The notes under the pieces are model-generated. The model ran no database searches, was not told the origin of the DNA, and saw only the letters and a program-made list of their open reading frames with translations. A stretch of DNA of 33,702 nt. It comes from Acidobacteriota bacterium. GTDB taxonomy: Bacteria; Acidobacteriota; Terriglobia; Bryobacterales; Bryobacteraceae. The DNA lies in assembly GCA_016201205.1 (NCBI GenBank), contig JACQDF010000007.1, positions 1 through 33,702 on the forward strand, given 5' to 3'. Below, piece after piece: positions 15,734-23,208 of this stretch. Position numbers and translations under genes: made by a program. Numbering within the stretch: position 1 is the stretch's first letter; every line of letters begins with the position of its first letter.

Positions 15734-17890
15734 TTACCGCGTCGCCCGCAGCAGGCGAAGCCCGTTAAAGGTGACCAGCAGGGTCCCGCCCATATCGGCG
15801 GCGATCGCCATCCATAATGTTGCCAGGCCAGCCAGCGCCAGCATGAGAAACACCGCCTTCAGGCCCAGCGCCACCACCACGTTCTGCCGGATCACCGCGC
15901 TCGCTCGCCGCGCGTGCCGCAACAGGAAGGACAGCTTGCCGAGGTCATCGTTCATGAGGACGACATCGGCGGTTTCCAGCGCCACGTCGGTCGCCCGCCG
16001 CCCCAGCGCGATCCCCACCGACGCGCTGGCCAGCGCTTGCGCGTCATTGATGCCGTCGCCGACCATGGCGACGTGCCGGTGCAGAGCGCGCAGCTCCTGG
16101 ACCGCTCTGGCTTTCTCCTCCGGCAGCATCTCGGCACGCACGTCCTCGACGCCCAGCTTGTCGCCCACCGCGCGGGCCGTCGGAGCGTTGTCGCCGGTCA
16201 GCATGGTCAGCCGCCGCACACCCTCGCGCCGCAGCCGGCGGAGCGCCTCGGCTGCCTCGGGCCGCACCGGATCCGCCAGGCTGACCATGGCCCACACTTC
16301 GTTTTCCGTGCCGCACAAGAACGCCGTATGGCCTGCGTCTTCCAGCGCCTCCACCTGCTCGCAGACGCGAGCGTGCTCGAGCCCCTTCTCGTGCAGAAAA
16401 CGATGGCTGCCCGCCCAGAAACGCTCGTCGGCGACCATTGCTTCCGCCCCCCGGCCCTGCACGGCGCGGAACTCGGTGACGGCTTCCGGCTCGATGCCTC
16501 GCGTCGCCGCATACCGCACGATGGCATGCCCGACAGGATGCTCGCTGCGCTGCTCGAGAGCCAGCAGCCGCCGCAGTGCGTCCTGCTCCCCCAGTCCGTC
16601 CAGCGTGCGGAACGTCTGCACTTCGGGCCGGCCGGTCGTGAGCACGCCGGTTTTGTCGAACGCCACCGCCTTCAGCTTGGCGGCTTCCTCCAGATACACG
16701 CCGCCTTTGATCAACACGCCCTGCCGCGCCGCTGACGCCAGCGCCGCCACCACCGTCACCGGCGTCGAGATCACCAGCGCACAAGGGCAGGAAATCAGCA
16801 GAATCACCATGCCCTGATACGCCGATTCCCCCCACCCCGCACCGCGAAACAGCGGCGGGATGGTCGCCATCAGGATCGCCAGAATGAACATCAGCGGCGT
16901 GTACACTCTCGAGAACCGCTCGACAAACTGCTCGCTCTGCGCCCGCCGGTGCTGCGCCCCCTCGATCATCCGCAGCATCCGCGCCAGCAGCGTGTCGGAT
17001 GGCTGCCGGCTGACCTTCACCTCGAGCAGGCCGTCGCCGTTGATGGTCCCGGCAAACACGGCGGACGCCGCCGCTTTGGGCACCGGCACGGATTCTCCGG
17101 TAATCAGCGCCTGATCTACATGCGAGGCGCCCATGGTGACTACGCCGTCGCACGGAATCCGCTCGCCCGGCTTGATCCGCACCACTTCGCCGACCTGGAC
17201 TCGATCCACGGGAGTGCGATGCTCCCCGTGCCCGTGCAACACGGTCGCTTCGGTGGGCGCTACTTCGAGCAGCGAGGAAACCGCGTTGCGCGCCCGCGTC
17301 AGGCTCCAGCTCTCCAGCAAACCGGCCAGCGCAAACAGAAAGCCAAGCGTCGCCCCCTCCGACCATTCGTGCAGAATCATGGCCCCGGCGATGGAAACGG
17401 CCATCAGCGCATTCATCTCCGGCGTCAGCCTCCGCAGCGCCCGCCATGCTTTGGGCGCCGCGTAGTACATGCCGCACAGCATGGCCGCAAGATAGAATCC
17501 GATTGCCAGTGTGGGCAGGCTCTCGTGCGCGTGCTCATGCACCAGCAGCGAGCGTAGAAACTCAGCCGGCGAGGTCGCCTGCGTGATCGCGCCGCACACC
17601 AGGACCAGCCCGCTGATCGCTGTCAAGACCACACGGCCGTGCCGCCGCCACCAGTCTCCCTTTTCTTCCTGGTCGCGGAATGGCTCGCATTTCATGCCTG
17701 TCCGCGACACCGCTGCGGTGATCCGGGGGGCGTCCACCACGGCCGGGTCGAACTCGACCGACATCTTGGCCCTGGCCACGTCGAACCGCAGACCGGTGAT
17801 GCCATCGAGATCGCTTAACTCGCGTTTCAGCAGGGCGACCTCTTCGGCGCAGTCCATCCCTTGAATCCGGTAGTCTGAGCTGGCGCGAAT
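15734..17890 (-). CDS. P1B-type heavy-metal ATPase (Zn/Cd/Pb class), probable ATT start
   Basis: From ATG 17857 the protein is 707 residues. The frame continues upstream, and a strong purine run (complement of 17899-17910) sits 8 bases before ATT at 17888-17890. I take ATT as the likely start, which adds 11 residues and completes the HMA beta strand (SDYRIQGMDCAEE). Numbered from the ATG, it has a single-Cys HMA domain, six to eight helices, TGES (254-257), SCPCAL (CPC 357-359), the phosphorylation site Asp401 in DKTGVLT (usual Thr replaced by Val), SEHPVG and GDGIND. IAADMGGTLLVTFNGLRLL at the end fits the ZntA/CadA class. It exports divalent soft metals across the inner membrane. It is convergent with the coiled-coil methyltransferase gene. 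Confidence 0.93.
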   Translation of the reverse strand: MRASSDYRIQGMDCAEEVALLKRELSDLDGITGLRFDVARAKMSVEFDPAVVDAPRITAAVSRTGMKCEPFRDQEEKGDWWRRHGRVVLTAISGLVLVCGAITQATSPAEFLRSLLVHEHAHESLPTLAIGFYLAAMLCGMYYAAPKAWRALRRLTPEMNALMAVSIAGAMILHEWSEGATLGFLFALAGLLESWSLTRARNAVSSLLEVAPTEATVLHGHGEHRTPVDRVQVGEVVRIKPGERIPCDGVVTMGASHVDQALITGESVPVPKAAASAVFAGTINGDGLLEVKVSRQPSDTLLARMLRMIEGAQHRRAQSEQFVERFSRVYTPLMFILAILMATIPPLFRGAGWGESAYQGMVILLISCPCALVISTPVTVVAALASAARQGVLIKGGVYLEEAAKLKAVAFDKTGVLTTGRPEVQTFRTLDGLGEQDALRRLLALEQRSEHPVGHAIVRYAATRGIEPEAVTEFRAVQGRGAEAMVADERFWAGSHRFLHEKGLEHARVCEQVEALEDAGHTAFLCGTENEVWAMVSLADPVRPEAAEALRRLRREGVRRLTMLTGDNAPTARAVGDKLGVEDVRAEMLPEEKARAVQELRALHRHVAMVGDGINDAQALASASVGIALGRRATDVALETADVVLMNDDLGKLSFLLRHARRASAVIRQNVVVALGLKAVFLMLALAGLATLWMAIAADMGGTLLVTFNGLRLLRATR

Positions 17891-17898
17891 CGAACGAT

Positions 17899-17910
17899 CC
17901 TCCCCTCCCT
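17899..17910 (-). promoter_or_regulatory. Shine-Dalgarno run that points to an ATT start
   Basis: On the minus strand this reads AGGGAGGGGAGG, followed by an 8-base spacer and ATT CGC GCC in frame with the ATPase. The downstream ATG (17857) has only AAGGG directly against it, which is too close for a normal ribosome site. An in-frame TAA lies just upstream of the run. Confidence 0.6.
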
Positions 17911-17975
17911 TTTAGGATACCAGTGTGCCCGCAAACGGCTACGCCCGCTTCTGAGGCGATCCGCTTAGGTTGTTT

Positions 17976-18022
17976 CGGAGTCTGAACTAGGGTTCACAGC
18001 GGAGTCTCACAGTTCTACTCCG
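17976..18022 (+). promoter_or_regulatory. Possible operator: repeated CGGAGTCT
   Basis: CGGAGTCT occurs at 17976-17983 and again at 18000-18007, spaced by 24 bases, and its core appears inverted as ACTCCG at 18017-18022. The cluster ends about 45 bases before the start of the P-domain exported-protein gene. The spacing near two helical turns would suit a regulator. No clear -35/-10 pair was found next to it. Confidence 0.3.
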
Positions 18023-18066
18023 ATGTTAGATTGGGCTAGAACTTTCTGCGTACAAAGGTATACAGC

Positions 18067-18710
18067 ATGAGAAAACGCGTCCTGCATTACAGTTTGCTGG
18101 CAGTGCTGCTCGTTCTTCCCTGGTCCGCGCACGCCGCAGTCTTTACCTTCTCGAACACCAGCCTAGCCTGATCGACATCATCGATAACTCCGTTGCAAAC
18201 CCTTACCCGTCAACAATCTCCGTCTCTGGAGTCGCGGGTACGGTACAGTCCGTTACGATCACTCTGACGAACTTCAACCACACGTTCCCGGCTGATGTCG
18301 GCGCTCTGGTGATAGGGCCGGGAGGGCAAAATGTTCTTCTTTTCGATGCGCCCGGGGACGGCAGTCCAGTCACGAACTTGACGTGGATCTTCGACGACAG
18401 TGCGGCCTCGCCGCTTCCGTCCGGCAGTGCGTTGTCCGGCGGCACATTCCAGCCCGGGCTGAACGCTGGAGATACCTTTGCCGGGCCGGCGCCCGCTGGG
18501 CCTTATGGATTGGTTCTCTCCGTGTTCAACGGAGTGGATCCGAACGGCGCCTGGAGCCTGTACATCCAGGACTTCAATCAACCGGATGCTGGTACTCTCG
18601 ACAGCGGGTGGACGATCACGATTACCACGGATGCACCCGAGCCGGCCGCCTGGGCGCTGATGGGCGCGGGCCTGCTGGCCATCGGCTGCTGGCGTCGGAA
18701 AGCGGCATAG
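18067..18710 (+). pseudogene. PEP-CTERM exported protein with P-domain-like fold, frameshifted by a 5-bp duplication
   Basis: ATG 18067 opens a clear signal peptide (MRKRVLHYSLLAVLLVLPW, cleavage near SAHA-A), but this frame stops at 18169-18171 after 34 codons. The rest of the protein continues in the next frame: NPYPSTISVSGVAGTVQSV, FPADVGALVIGPGGQNVLL and WSLYIQDFNQ, which resemble the proprotein-convertase P domain. It ends with APEPAAWALMGAGLLAIG and WRRKAA, an exosortase-type anchor. The break is AGCCTAGCCT at 18160-18169. Removing one AGCCT joins SNTS directly to LIDIIDNS in one frame of about 212 codons. As it stands, the product is a short secreted peptide. It could be a slippage switch, a recent mutation or a sequencing error. 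Confidence 0.85.
18160..18169 (+). repeat. AGCCT tandem duplication (frameshift site)
   Basis: This is a perfect two-copy pentamer inside the P-domain gene. The unit length of 5 is not a multiple of 3, and deleting one copy restores the full reading frame. Confidence 0.9.
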
Positions 18711-18717
18711 GGCTGCG

Positions 18718-19356
18718 CTACAAACGCAGGTATTCCGGGACAGGGATACCGGGCGCGAGGCGGGCGTCCGGAACAGGGTCGCCGCGAATGGTGCGAAAGG
18801 GTACGACGCCCGCCCACACGGGCAGCGCATAATCCTCTTCATCGTCCTTGGGCGGTCCGTGCCGGACTTTAGCCGACGCTTCTTCGATGCGGAATTCGAT
18901 GACCGCAGTGGCCTTGAGTTCCTGCTCATTGGGGCCGCGCACCTGGCTCCAGCGTCCTGGGATCACATGCTCGCTGATGGCTTCCAATGCGTGCAACTTC
19001 TCCCCCTGATCTTCGACCAGCCGCGCTGTGCCGAAAGCGACAACGGAGCGGTAGTTGATCGAATGGTGGAACGCGGAACGCGCCAGCACCAGCCCGTCCA
19101 CCAGCGCGACGGTGACAGAAGCCGGCGCGCCCTTTTGCAAGTCGCGCAGCATGCGGCTGGCGGCCGAGCCGTGCATGTAAAGACAATCGCCGCGGCGCGC
19201 GTACAGCGTGGGGATGACGACCGGCGAGCCTCCGGCCGCGAAGCCAATAAAACAGAGGAAGGCTTCGTCGAGGATGGCGTGGATTGTTTCGTCATCTTAG
19301 CGGCCACGCTCGGGAAGGCGGCGGACCTGCGTTCTCGGACTGGGCGGTCGGCGCAT
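18718..19356 (-). pseudogene. Split-barrel flavin-binding (PNPOx/Nim-like) protein with internal ochre stop
   Basis: From ATG 19356 the frame reads RTQVRRLPERGR, then TAA (19297-19299), then DDETIHAILDEAFLCFIGF and on without interruption to 18718. Family members have Tyr at the stop position (GRYDRETIHAIL in my recollection), so TAT or TAC has become TAA. The remainder is typical: TLYARRGDCLYMHGSAASRML, SVTVALVDGLVLARSAFHHS and NYRSVVAFG, the pyridoxamine-phosphate-oxidase-like split barrel that binds FMN. A protein could start internally at ATG 19176, but it would lack the first beta strands. The full gene would be about 212 residues. Everything after the stop looks well conserved, so the mutation is probably recent. 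It converges with the P-domain gene. Confidence 0.8.
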
Positions 19357-19625
19357 TCCGTCAGGATAACAGGGCAGCGACGGCGCCTACTTTCCCCAAG
19401 CTGAACGCCAAACCGGCCACTAAACTAAGATCCTTTCCGAGTGGCCGATTCCAGTTGTCCGCCCGCCGCGGGTCATGAATTCAGGCTTGCGTGAGGCAAT
19501 CGCTGGCGTGCTGGAAGTCATGAAGGAACAGGACAGCCAGCCCGAGTCGAATTGACAGAATCGGTCATCAGGAATGCCTGGCGCTGGCTAACAAGGTATC
19601 ACCCCAGGCCCCGTTGTCAGGCACA
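19357..19625. other. Gap with one small unassigned coding-like scrap
   Basis: This stretch has no recognised gene. On the plus strand 19424-19555 is open (44 codons), with ATG at 19475 giving MNSGLREAIAGVLEVMKEQ and an acidic end. It is helical and protein-like but matches no family I know, and its upstream part is cut by TAA at 19421. It may be the tail of a lost gene. Nothing else stands out. Confidence 0.35.
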
Positions 19626-21680
19626 ATGGGGATCAACATGGGGAGACTTCTCTGCCTTCTCTTCGCTTCCGCCGGCGGCATTTGCCGGGCGCAGATTCCG
19701 TTTGGAGTTTGCCAGCCCCGCTTTCGCACGGAAGTCACGGCGGAGCCGATCGAGTCCAGTTACCGGATCGCGCCGGGCGGGCTGACCGGCTTGTTACGGG
19801 CAGGCCAGCCGGCGGACATCATGCTCTCGGGCTTTGGGTTCAATCAGTCCGGAGGCGGCCTGATGTTCCATCACAACAGTGGCCTAGCGACCGACGGGAC
19901 GCGCCTGCTGCTGGCCGACCGGGGCAACAATCGCGTGCTGATCTGGAGCCGCTTGCCGGAAGCCAATGAGCCGCCGGATGTGGTGCTGGGGCAGCCTGAT
20001 CTTGACAGCAACGACTCGGGTGAAGGGCGTCACCAATTGAATTGGCCGATAGCAGTGGCCACCGATGGCGTCCGGATCGTGGTCGCGGATACGTTCAACG
20101 ACCGGCTGCTCATCTGGAACAGCTTTCCGGCACAGAACGGCGCGCCGGCGGACTTCGAGATCCGCATTCCGTGGCCCTGGGGCGTGTGGACAAATGGCCA
20201 GAAACTGGTGGCGACGTCGACGGGAACCGGCGTAGCCCTGATTTGGAACACATTCCCTTCGCGCGAGAATCAGCCTCACGACATCCGGCTTCGCGCCGGC
20301 GGCATGTTCGGGACGCCGCGGACCATCACCAGCAACGGGCAGTTTCTGATGATCGGGGATCATAACGCGCGTGCAACCGAAATCGGGCAGGGCAATTATG
20401 TATGGAAGCGATTTCCGGAAACCGAGGACACGCCGTACGATTTCTTCCTGACCGATCCAATGGATGAGCGCTATGCGTGGATGCAAGGCGATTTCCTCCC
20501 GGATGGGCGGCTGGCCGTGCTTGGCAGCACGCTGCATCTGTGGAACACCGCGCCTGCCGGCGCGGCGGACAAGCCGGCGGTGAGTATCCGCGCGTTCTCG
20601 TTTTCCGGAGGCGATGGCTCGTCCGCCGTGGCCGCGGGCAACCGGCTGTTCATCTCGGGCGCGAACGGCAATCGCGTGCTGGTCTACAGGTCGTTTCCGG
20701 ACAATGCGGAGCAGACGCCCGATTTCGCGCTCGGCAGCCCGGACCTGTGCACCAACACGCTCGACGCGAATTTCCTCATCACCAATCCCGTGCCTTCCTC
20801 CAACGGCAAGAGCCTGTTCGTGTCTTCCGATTTCGATCGCCGGCTGTATGTGTGGAAGCGGCTGCCGGACGAAAGCGGCGTGCGGCCGGACCTGGTGTAT
20901 CACTTGCCGGAGCCCGCCTGGCAGAATGCCTTGTGGCAGGACACGCTGGCGCTGGCGGGGGCGCGCACTGTGGTGGTGTGGCGCAATCTGCCGCTCGAAG
21001 GGCAGCGGCCCGATGTCATTCTGCGAGAGCGCATCGGCAGCGTGCAGTTGCGCGAGCTGCGCGGCGTTGCGTATGACGGGCGTTTTTTCTACCTCTCTGA
21101 TTTCGGCGCCGGCCGCGTCTACGTCTGGGAAGGCATCCCAACGGCGAACTCGGAGCCGAAGTTCTCGCTGGCCGCTGACCGGCCCACACGCCTGCACAGC
21201 GATGGAACGTGGCTGCTGGTGGTGCGCACCGAGGGGCAGCAGATTCAGGCGTACCGGGTCGACAGCCTGAGCGCGGACGCGCGGCCGCAAAGCATCGGCG
21301 GGCCAGGACGGTTCAATCTGCCGGAGCATGCGATTGTGTCCAGCGGAAAGCTGTTCGTCGCCGATACGGTGTTCAATCGCGTGCACGTGTGGAACCGGAT
21401 GGAAGATGCGATCGCCGGCCGCGATGCCGACTTGCTGCTCGGCTCGCCGGATCGAAGGACCCAGACAAGGCAGAATGGCCTGTTCTGGCCAGGCGGGTTG
21501 AGCTTTGACGGCTCATATCTGTGGGTGGGCGAATTCAAGTTCTCCGGGCGCTTGCTGCGCTACAGCGTGCAGCCGGGCGCGCCTCTTAACGGAACTTTTT
21601 TCGGAACAAATCCATCACTGGCGCCTGCGGCGACGGCACATATTCCAGAATCGCGCCCTGGCCGCGCAACGTTCTGGTGA
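19626..21680 (+). CDS. Secreted NHL-type beta-propeller protein
   Basis: There are 684 residues from the ATG at 19626 (a second ATG at 19638 is equally plausible). The leader GRLLCLLFASAGGICRAQ is a signal peptide. The body is a series of about ten similar blades with LADRGNNRVLIW, VADTFNDRLLIW, FVADTVFNRVHVW and phrases such as PPDVVLGQPDLDSND. This is the NHL/SMP-30-like pattern common in acidobacterial exported proteins. The function is unknown; propellers of this kind often bind ligands or other proteins. The natural propeller seems to end near RLLRYSVQPG (about 21570). The last 30 or so residues read antisense through the end of the FAD gene, giving a 95-bp convergent overlap, so the original stop may have been lost. 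Confidence 0.8.
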   Translation: MGINMGRLLCLLFASAGGICRAQIPFGVCQPRFRTEVTAEPIESSYRIAPGGLTGLLRAGQPADIMLSGFGFNQSGGGLMFHHNSGLATDGTRLLLADRGNNRVLIWSRLPEANEPPDVVLGQPDLDSNDSGEGRHQLNWPIAVATDGVRIVVADTFNDRLLIWNSFPAQNGAPADFEIRIPWPWGVWTNGQKLVATSTGTGVALIWNTFPSRENQPHDIRLRAGGMFGTPRTITSNGQFLMIGDHNARATEIGQGNYVWKRFPETEDTPYDFFLTDPMDERYAWMQGDFLPDGRLAVLGSTLHLWNTAPAGAADKPAVSIRAFSFSGGDGSSAVAAGNRLFISGANGNRVLVYRSFPDNAEQTPDFALGSPDLCTNTLDANFLITNPVPSSNGKSLFVSSDFDRRLYVWKRLPDESGVRPDLVYHLPEPAWQNALWQDTLALAGARTVVVWRNLPLEGQRPDVILRERIGSVQLRELRGVAYDGRFFYLSDFGAGRVYVWEGIPTANSEPKFSLAADRPTRLHSDGTWLLVVRTEGQQIQAYRVDSLSADARPQSIGGPGRFNLPEHAIVSSGKLFVADTVFNRVHVWNRMEDAIAGRDADLLLGSPDRRTQTRQNGLFWPGGLSFDGSYLWVGEFKFSGRLLRYSVQPGAPLNGTFFGTNPSLAPAATAHIPESRPGRATFW

Positions 21681-23196
21681 GCGCGACCGTGTCGATATCC
21701 TGAACCGCCTTGTTCGACGCAATGGCGAGTTTCGCTGCCACGCCGGCCGCCTGCCCGAGGATCATGTACTGCGGCTCCATGCGCACCGAGGAATAGGCAA
21801 CGTGGCTGGCGGAAAACGCCACCGGCACGAGCAGATTGTCCGCTTCGCCCCGCTTGGGCAGCATGATGCGATAGGGAATCTGGTACGGCTTCACCGGTAC
21901 CTGCATGTCGCCTTCGTTGCGCACGAAGCCTTCCGGCGTCGGAATGCGCTGGATGTTGTGCGAGTCGCTGTTATAGGAGCCCATGCCGATCGGATCGGGC
22001 TTGGCCAGCTCGGTTTGCAGGTCCTTTTGCGTCATGACGAAGCCGCCCACCATGCGGCGCGCCTCGCGGATATACAACTGATGCGGCCAATGGCCGGTGT
22101 CCGTGAATTCGTCCTTGCACAGTCCCCAGGTGTTCATTTCCTTCTGCGTTTCCGCGGGCACTTGCGGATCGCCGGCGAGAAAGTAGAATAAGCCGGCGAC
22201 GTAGTCTTTGTGCGCCTGCCAGATCTGGTCGCGCTTGCGGGAATCGGCGTCCGGATAGTCCCAGCTTCCGCCGATAAAGTCGGTGGAGAAGGCGCCGTTA
22301 TTGTTGATATCAGCTTTGCGGTTTGGAATGCGGTCGATCTTGAGCAGCGTGTTGAGCGCCGGCGCCTTGCCCTCCTGCCCGGCGCGCGCCTTCAGCAGGC
22401 GAGCGAGCAGCTCGTAGCGCTTCGAATCGTAGCCGGGTGGTTTGGGAAATGGCACGCGGTTGCCGGGATCGTCAGAAAAACACATGCGGAAGTTGTAAGC
22501 CTGCACCTTCTTGTCGGCTGCGCCCGGCTCGCCTTTGGGGCCGCCGTAGACTTCGGGCAGCAGTTTGCCGCCTGCACCGTATGGGGAGACATTGACGCGG
22601 AACTGGTGCTGCGGCGTTTCTTCGCGCACACCGGCCAGCGACTCGCCATACTGGCTTACCGACTCGCGACCCCAGGTGCAGGAAACGCCGGCTTGCGCCA
22701 TCAGGTCGCCTTCATAGGAGCTGTCGATGAACAGAGCGGCAGCGAAGGAGGCGCCGTTCCCGAGGGTGATTTCGGTGAGCCGCGCCCCATTCTTGCGGAC
22801 GCCTGTTTTCTCACGCAGCCGGTGATGCTCGAACACCGCAACGCCGGCTTGCTGGAGCATCTGGCGGAAGATGTTCTCGGCGACTTTCGGCTCGTGCATC
22901 CAGGCGATGTCCTGGCCGAAGCGGCGCATCTCGTAGTGAGATCCGGCGCGCCAGTAGAATTCCAGTGCATAGCCGCCGATGACTTCGCGCTTGCCGACGT
23001 CGGTCCAGCTCAGCCCGCCCGATACCATGCCGCCCAGGTGATTGCGCGGCTCAAGCAGCGCCACTTTGAGCCCTTCACGGGCCGCGCTGACGGCGGCAAT
23101 CACGCCGCCAGCGGCGCCGCCATACACAACGACGTCGAACTGCTGCGCAGCCAGGCAAAGACCAGCCGAACATAAGCAGGCAAGAGCAAGCCTCAT
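21586..23196 (-). CDS. Exported FAD-dependent oxidoreductase (PF12831-like)
   Basis: The 536-residue protein starts with a signal peptide (MRLALACLCSAGLCLAA). The Rossmann fold that follows has DVVVYGGAAGGVIAAVSAA and the acidic ribose-binding LLEPRNHLGGMVSGGLSWTD. IDSSYEGDLMAQAGV and MILGQAAGVAAKLA near the end are diagnostic of the FAD-dependent family often annotated xanthan-lyase-like. The substrate is unknown; genome context in relatives suggests carbohydrate processing. The start is 12 bp after the TonB receptor stop, with a strong GGGGGCAGGA ribosome site, so the two form an operon. The export signal with a bound FAD cofactor is unusual but typical for this group. The 3' end overlaps the NHL gene in antisense. 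Confidence 0.88.
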   Translation of the reverse strand: MRLALACLCSAGLCLAAQQFDVVVYGGAAGGVIAAVSAAREGLKVALLEPRNHLGGMVSGGLSWTDVGKREVIGGYALEFYWRAGSHYEMRRFGQDIAWMHEPKVAENIFRQMLQQAGVAVFEHHRLREKTGVRKNGARLTEITLGNGASFAAALFIDSSYEGDLMAQAGVSCTWGRESVSQYGESLAGVREETPQHQFRVNVSPYGAGGKLLPEVYGGPKGEPGAADKKVQAYNFRMCFSDDPGNRVPFPKPPGYDSKRYELLARLLKARAGQEGKAPALNTLLKIDRIPNRKADINNNGAFSTDFIGGSWDYPDADSRKRDQIWQAHKDYVAGLFYFLAGDPQVPAETQKEMNTWGLCKDEFTDTGHWPHQLYIREARRMVGGFVMTQKDLQTELAKPDPIGMGSYNSDSHNIQRIPTPEGFVRNEGDMQVPVKPYQIPYRIMLPKRGEADNLLVPVAFSASHVAYSSVRMEPQYMILGQAAGVAAKLAIASNKAVQDIDTVALTRTLRGQGAILEYVPSPQAPVMDLFRKKFR

Positions 23197-23208
23197 TCCT
23201 GCCCCCTT

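Noticed and set aside
15771..17557. Several long plus-strand frames across the ATPase gene
   Set aside because: They are antisense shadows in high-GC DNA with Arg/Ser/Ala-rich composition and no motifs, while the minus frame holds every P-type ATPase signature.
17858..17900. tRNA-like T-arm sequence (GTTCGATTCG on the minus strand)
   Set aside because: The flanking bases do not form a T stem, and no acceptor, D or anticodon arms are present. The stretch is better explained as the 5' end of the ATPase gene.
18029..18053. Sigma-54 type promoter (GG...GC) before the P-domain gene, as known for some PEP-CTERM genes
   Set aside because: The spacing between GG and GC is 12 bases, where about 10 is needed, and the flanking consensus is poor.
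19552..19557. Perfect TTGACA as a -35 box for the NHL gene
   Set aside because: No acceptable -10 element appears 16-18 bases downstream.
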